From the NCBI GenBank assembly GCA_019084435.1, contig JAHRFV010000317.1:1-6952 (forward strand): a stretch of 6,952 bases of DNA. The letters are read 5' to 3'. Shown one piece after another: positions 6,621 to 6,952 of the stretch. Made by a program: the position numbers and the translations under genes. Below the pieces are notes generated by a model. That model was not told where the DNA came from, made no database searches, and was given only the letters and a program-made list of their open reading frames with translations. Each line of letters begins with the position of its first letter. The first letter of the stretch is position 1. The DNA comes from Dethiosulfatibacter sp. (GTDB lineage: Bacteria > Bacillota_A > Clostridia > Tissierellales > Dethiosulfatibacteraceae).

Positions 6621-6866
6621 ATACTTCCTTATACCATCAAGGGTATCTGGACGAATCAGTTCAAAGCTTTCTACATCAAATTGCTTTCCGTATCTTCTGT
6701 GAAAAGTCCAATTACCTTTAATCTTGAGATTTTCTCCCTGAGTCGGGTTTGAAAAGGTTCCGGTAAAAGTGATTACGTCATCTTCTGTTTCAAGAATGCC
6801 AACCGTATATCCATTCTCTTCGTTATAATATATAATTTCATAGATTATGCCTGTATAATTTTACAT
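6621..6866 (-). pseudogene. recD2: N-terminal coding segment of recD2 cut off by a stop at codon 2
   Basis: The frame continues upstream of 6620 without a stop to 6860. Its translation keeps a normal RecD2 N-terminus: NYTGIIYEIIYYNEENGYTV at the beginning, then TGTFSNPTQGE, KGNWTFHRRYGKQFDVES, and GIRKYL running straight into the helix-hairpin-helix region. The codon before this stretch is TAA (6863-6861), and before that is ATG (6866-6864) with AAAGGA nine bases upstream. One base change at 6863 would restore a 738-residue protein of usual length. No ATG, GTG or TTG occurs in frame from the TAA to 6620. Explanations are a recent nonsense mutation, a sequencing error, or a rare start such as ATA or ATT. 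Type 'pseudogene' is used only for this segment. Confidence 0.75.
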
Positions 6867-6875
6867 TGCTCCCCG

Positions 6876-6881
6876 TCCTTT
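6876..6881 (-). promoter_or_regulatory. Ribosome binding site pointing to the ATG at 6866
   Basis: AAAGGA on the minus strand (within AAAGGACGGGGAG) stands nine bases before the ATG at 6866. It marks that ATG as the ancestral recD2 start even though a TAA follows. The same AAAGGAC with nine-base spacing is used by comF. Confidence 0.7.
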
Positions 6882-6888
6882 GAGTTAT

Positions 6889-6917
6889 ATTATATGGATA
6901 TTATTAAAGTGGGTAAA
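6889..6917 (-). promoter_or_regulatory. Sigma-A-type promoter for recD2-comF
   Basis: On the minus strand, TTTACC (6917-6912, four of six to TTGACA), a 17-base spacer and a perfect TATAAT (6894-6889) precede recD2. Transcription would start near 6882, only a base or two before the AAAGGA site, so the leader would be very short (about 16 bases to the ATG). Confidence 0.55.
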
Positions 6918-6935
6918 GAGAAACTTTTAGAGTTG

Positions 6936-6944
6936 TGGTATAAT
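6936..6944 (+). promoter_or_regulatory. Possible divergent extended -10 promoter element at the right edge
   Basis: TGGTATAAT on the plus strand matches the extended -10 pattern TGNTATAAT and points out of the window to the right. No convincing -35 hexamer is seen 16-18 bases upstream. It would serve a plus-strand gene beyond 6952, which cannot be seen here. Confidence 0.4.
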
Positions 6945-6952
6945 ATTATCAA

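Noticed and set aside
6920..6952. Second minus-strand promoter at the edge (TTGATA, 17 bases, TAAAAG)
   Set aside because: The -10 is poor, and a perfect TATAAT closer to recD2 explains its transcription better.
1..6952. CRISPR arrays, tRNA or rRNA genes, insertion sequences, prophage or defence genes
   Set aside because: No regularly spaced repeat, cloverleaf, transposase motif or terminal inverted repeat pair was seen. All long frames belong to known housekeeping or envelope families.

Overview
The window is an AT-rich, densely packed piece of a low-GC Gram-positive chromosome. Strong AGGAGG-type ribosome sites, TTG starts, a long-form HPF, a SpoVB-family flippase and a YabN-type MazG fusion together point to Bacillota, most likely class Clostridia; the genus cannot be told from this sequence. 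Every recognisable gene is on the minus strand, so the biological order runs from the right edge to the left edge: recD2, comF, hpf, a DUF5317 membrane protein gene, a SpoVB/YabM-type flippase gene, and mazG (yabN), which is cut by the left edge.

Right part (about 6950-3929): a sigma-A-like promoter at 6889-6917 leads into recD2, a 5'-3' DNA helicase gene. It is followed after 13 bases by comF, a phosphoribosyltransferase-fold competence/DNA-uptake gene, so the two probably form one transcript. The natural recD2 start (ATG at 6866, well placed after a Shine-Dalgarno sequence) is followed at once by an in-frame TAA. The 81 codons behind that stop still encode a normal RecD2 N-terminus, but the first usual start codon after it is a TTG at 6620. 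This is the most striking anomaly in the window.

Middle (3929-3144): a 211-base intergenic region upstream of hpf holds one perfect DnaA box (TTATCCACA), three one-mismatch relatives in the same orientation, and two short palindromes. hpf (long-form ribosome hibernation factor) follows and ends in a clear intrinsic terminator.

Left part (3118-1): a new sigma-A-like promoter drives a three-gene operon: DUF5317 protein, lipid-linked saccharide flippase, and MazG/YabN. Spacing is tight and the last two genes look translationally coupled. The flippase-mazG pair matches the yabM-yabN pair of Bacillus subtilis, and the comF-hpf pair matches comFC-yvyD. These two neighbourhoods lie apart in B. subtilis but sit side by side here.

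No RNA gene, CRISPR array, insertion sequence or prophage signal was seen. No new multi-gene system is evident; the interest lies in the recD2 start, the DnaA-box-like cluster and the uncharacterised DUF5317 gene.
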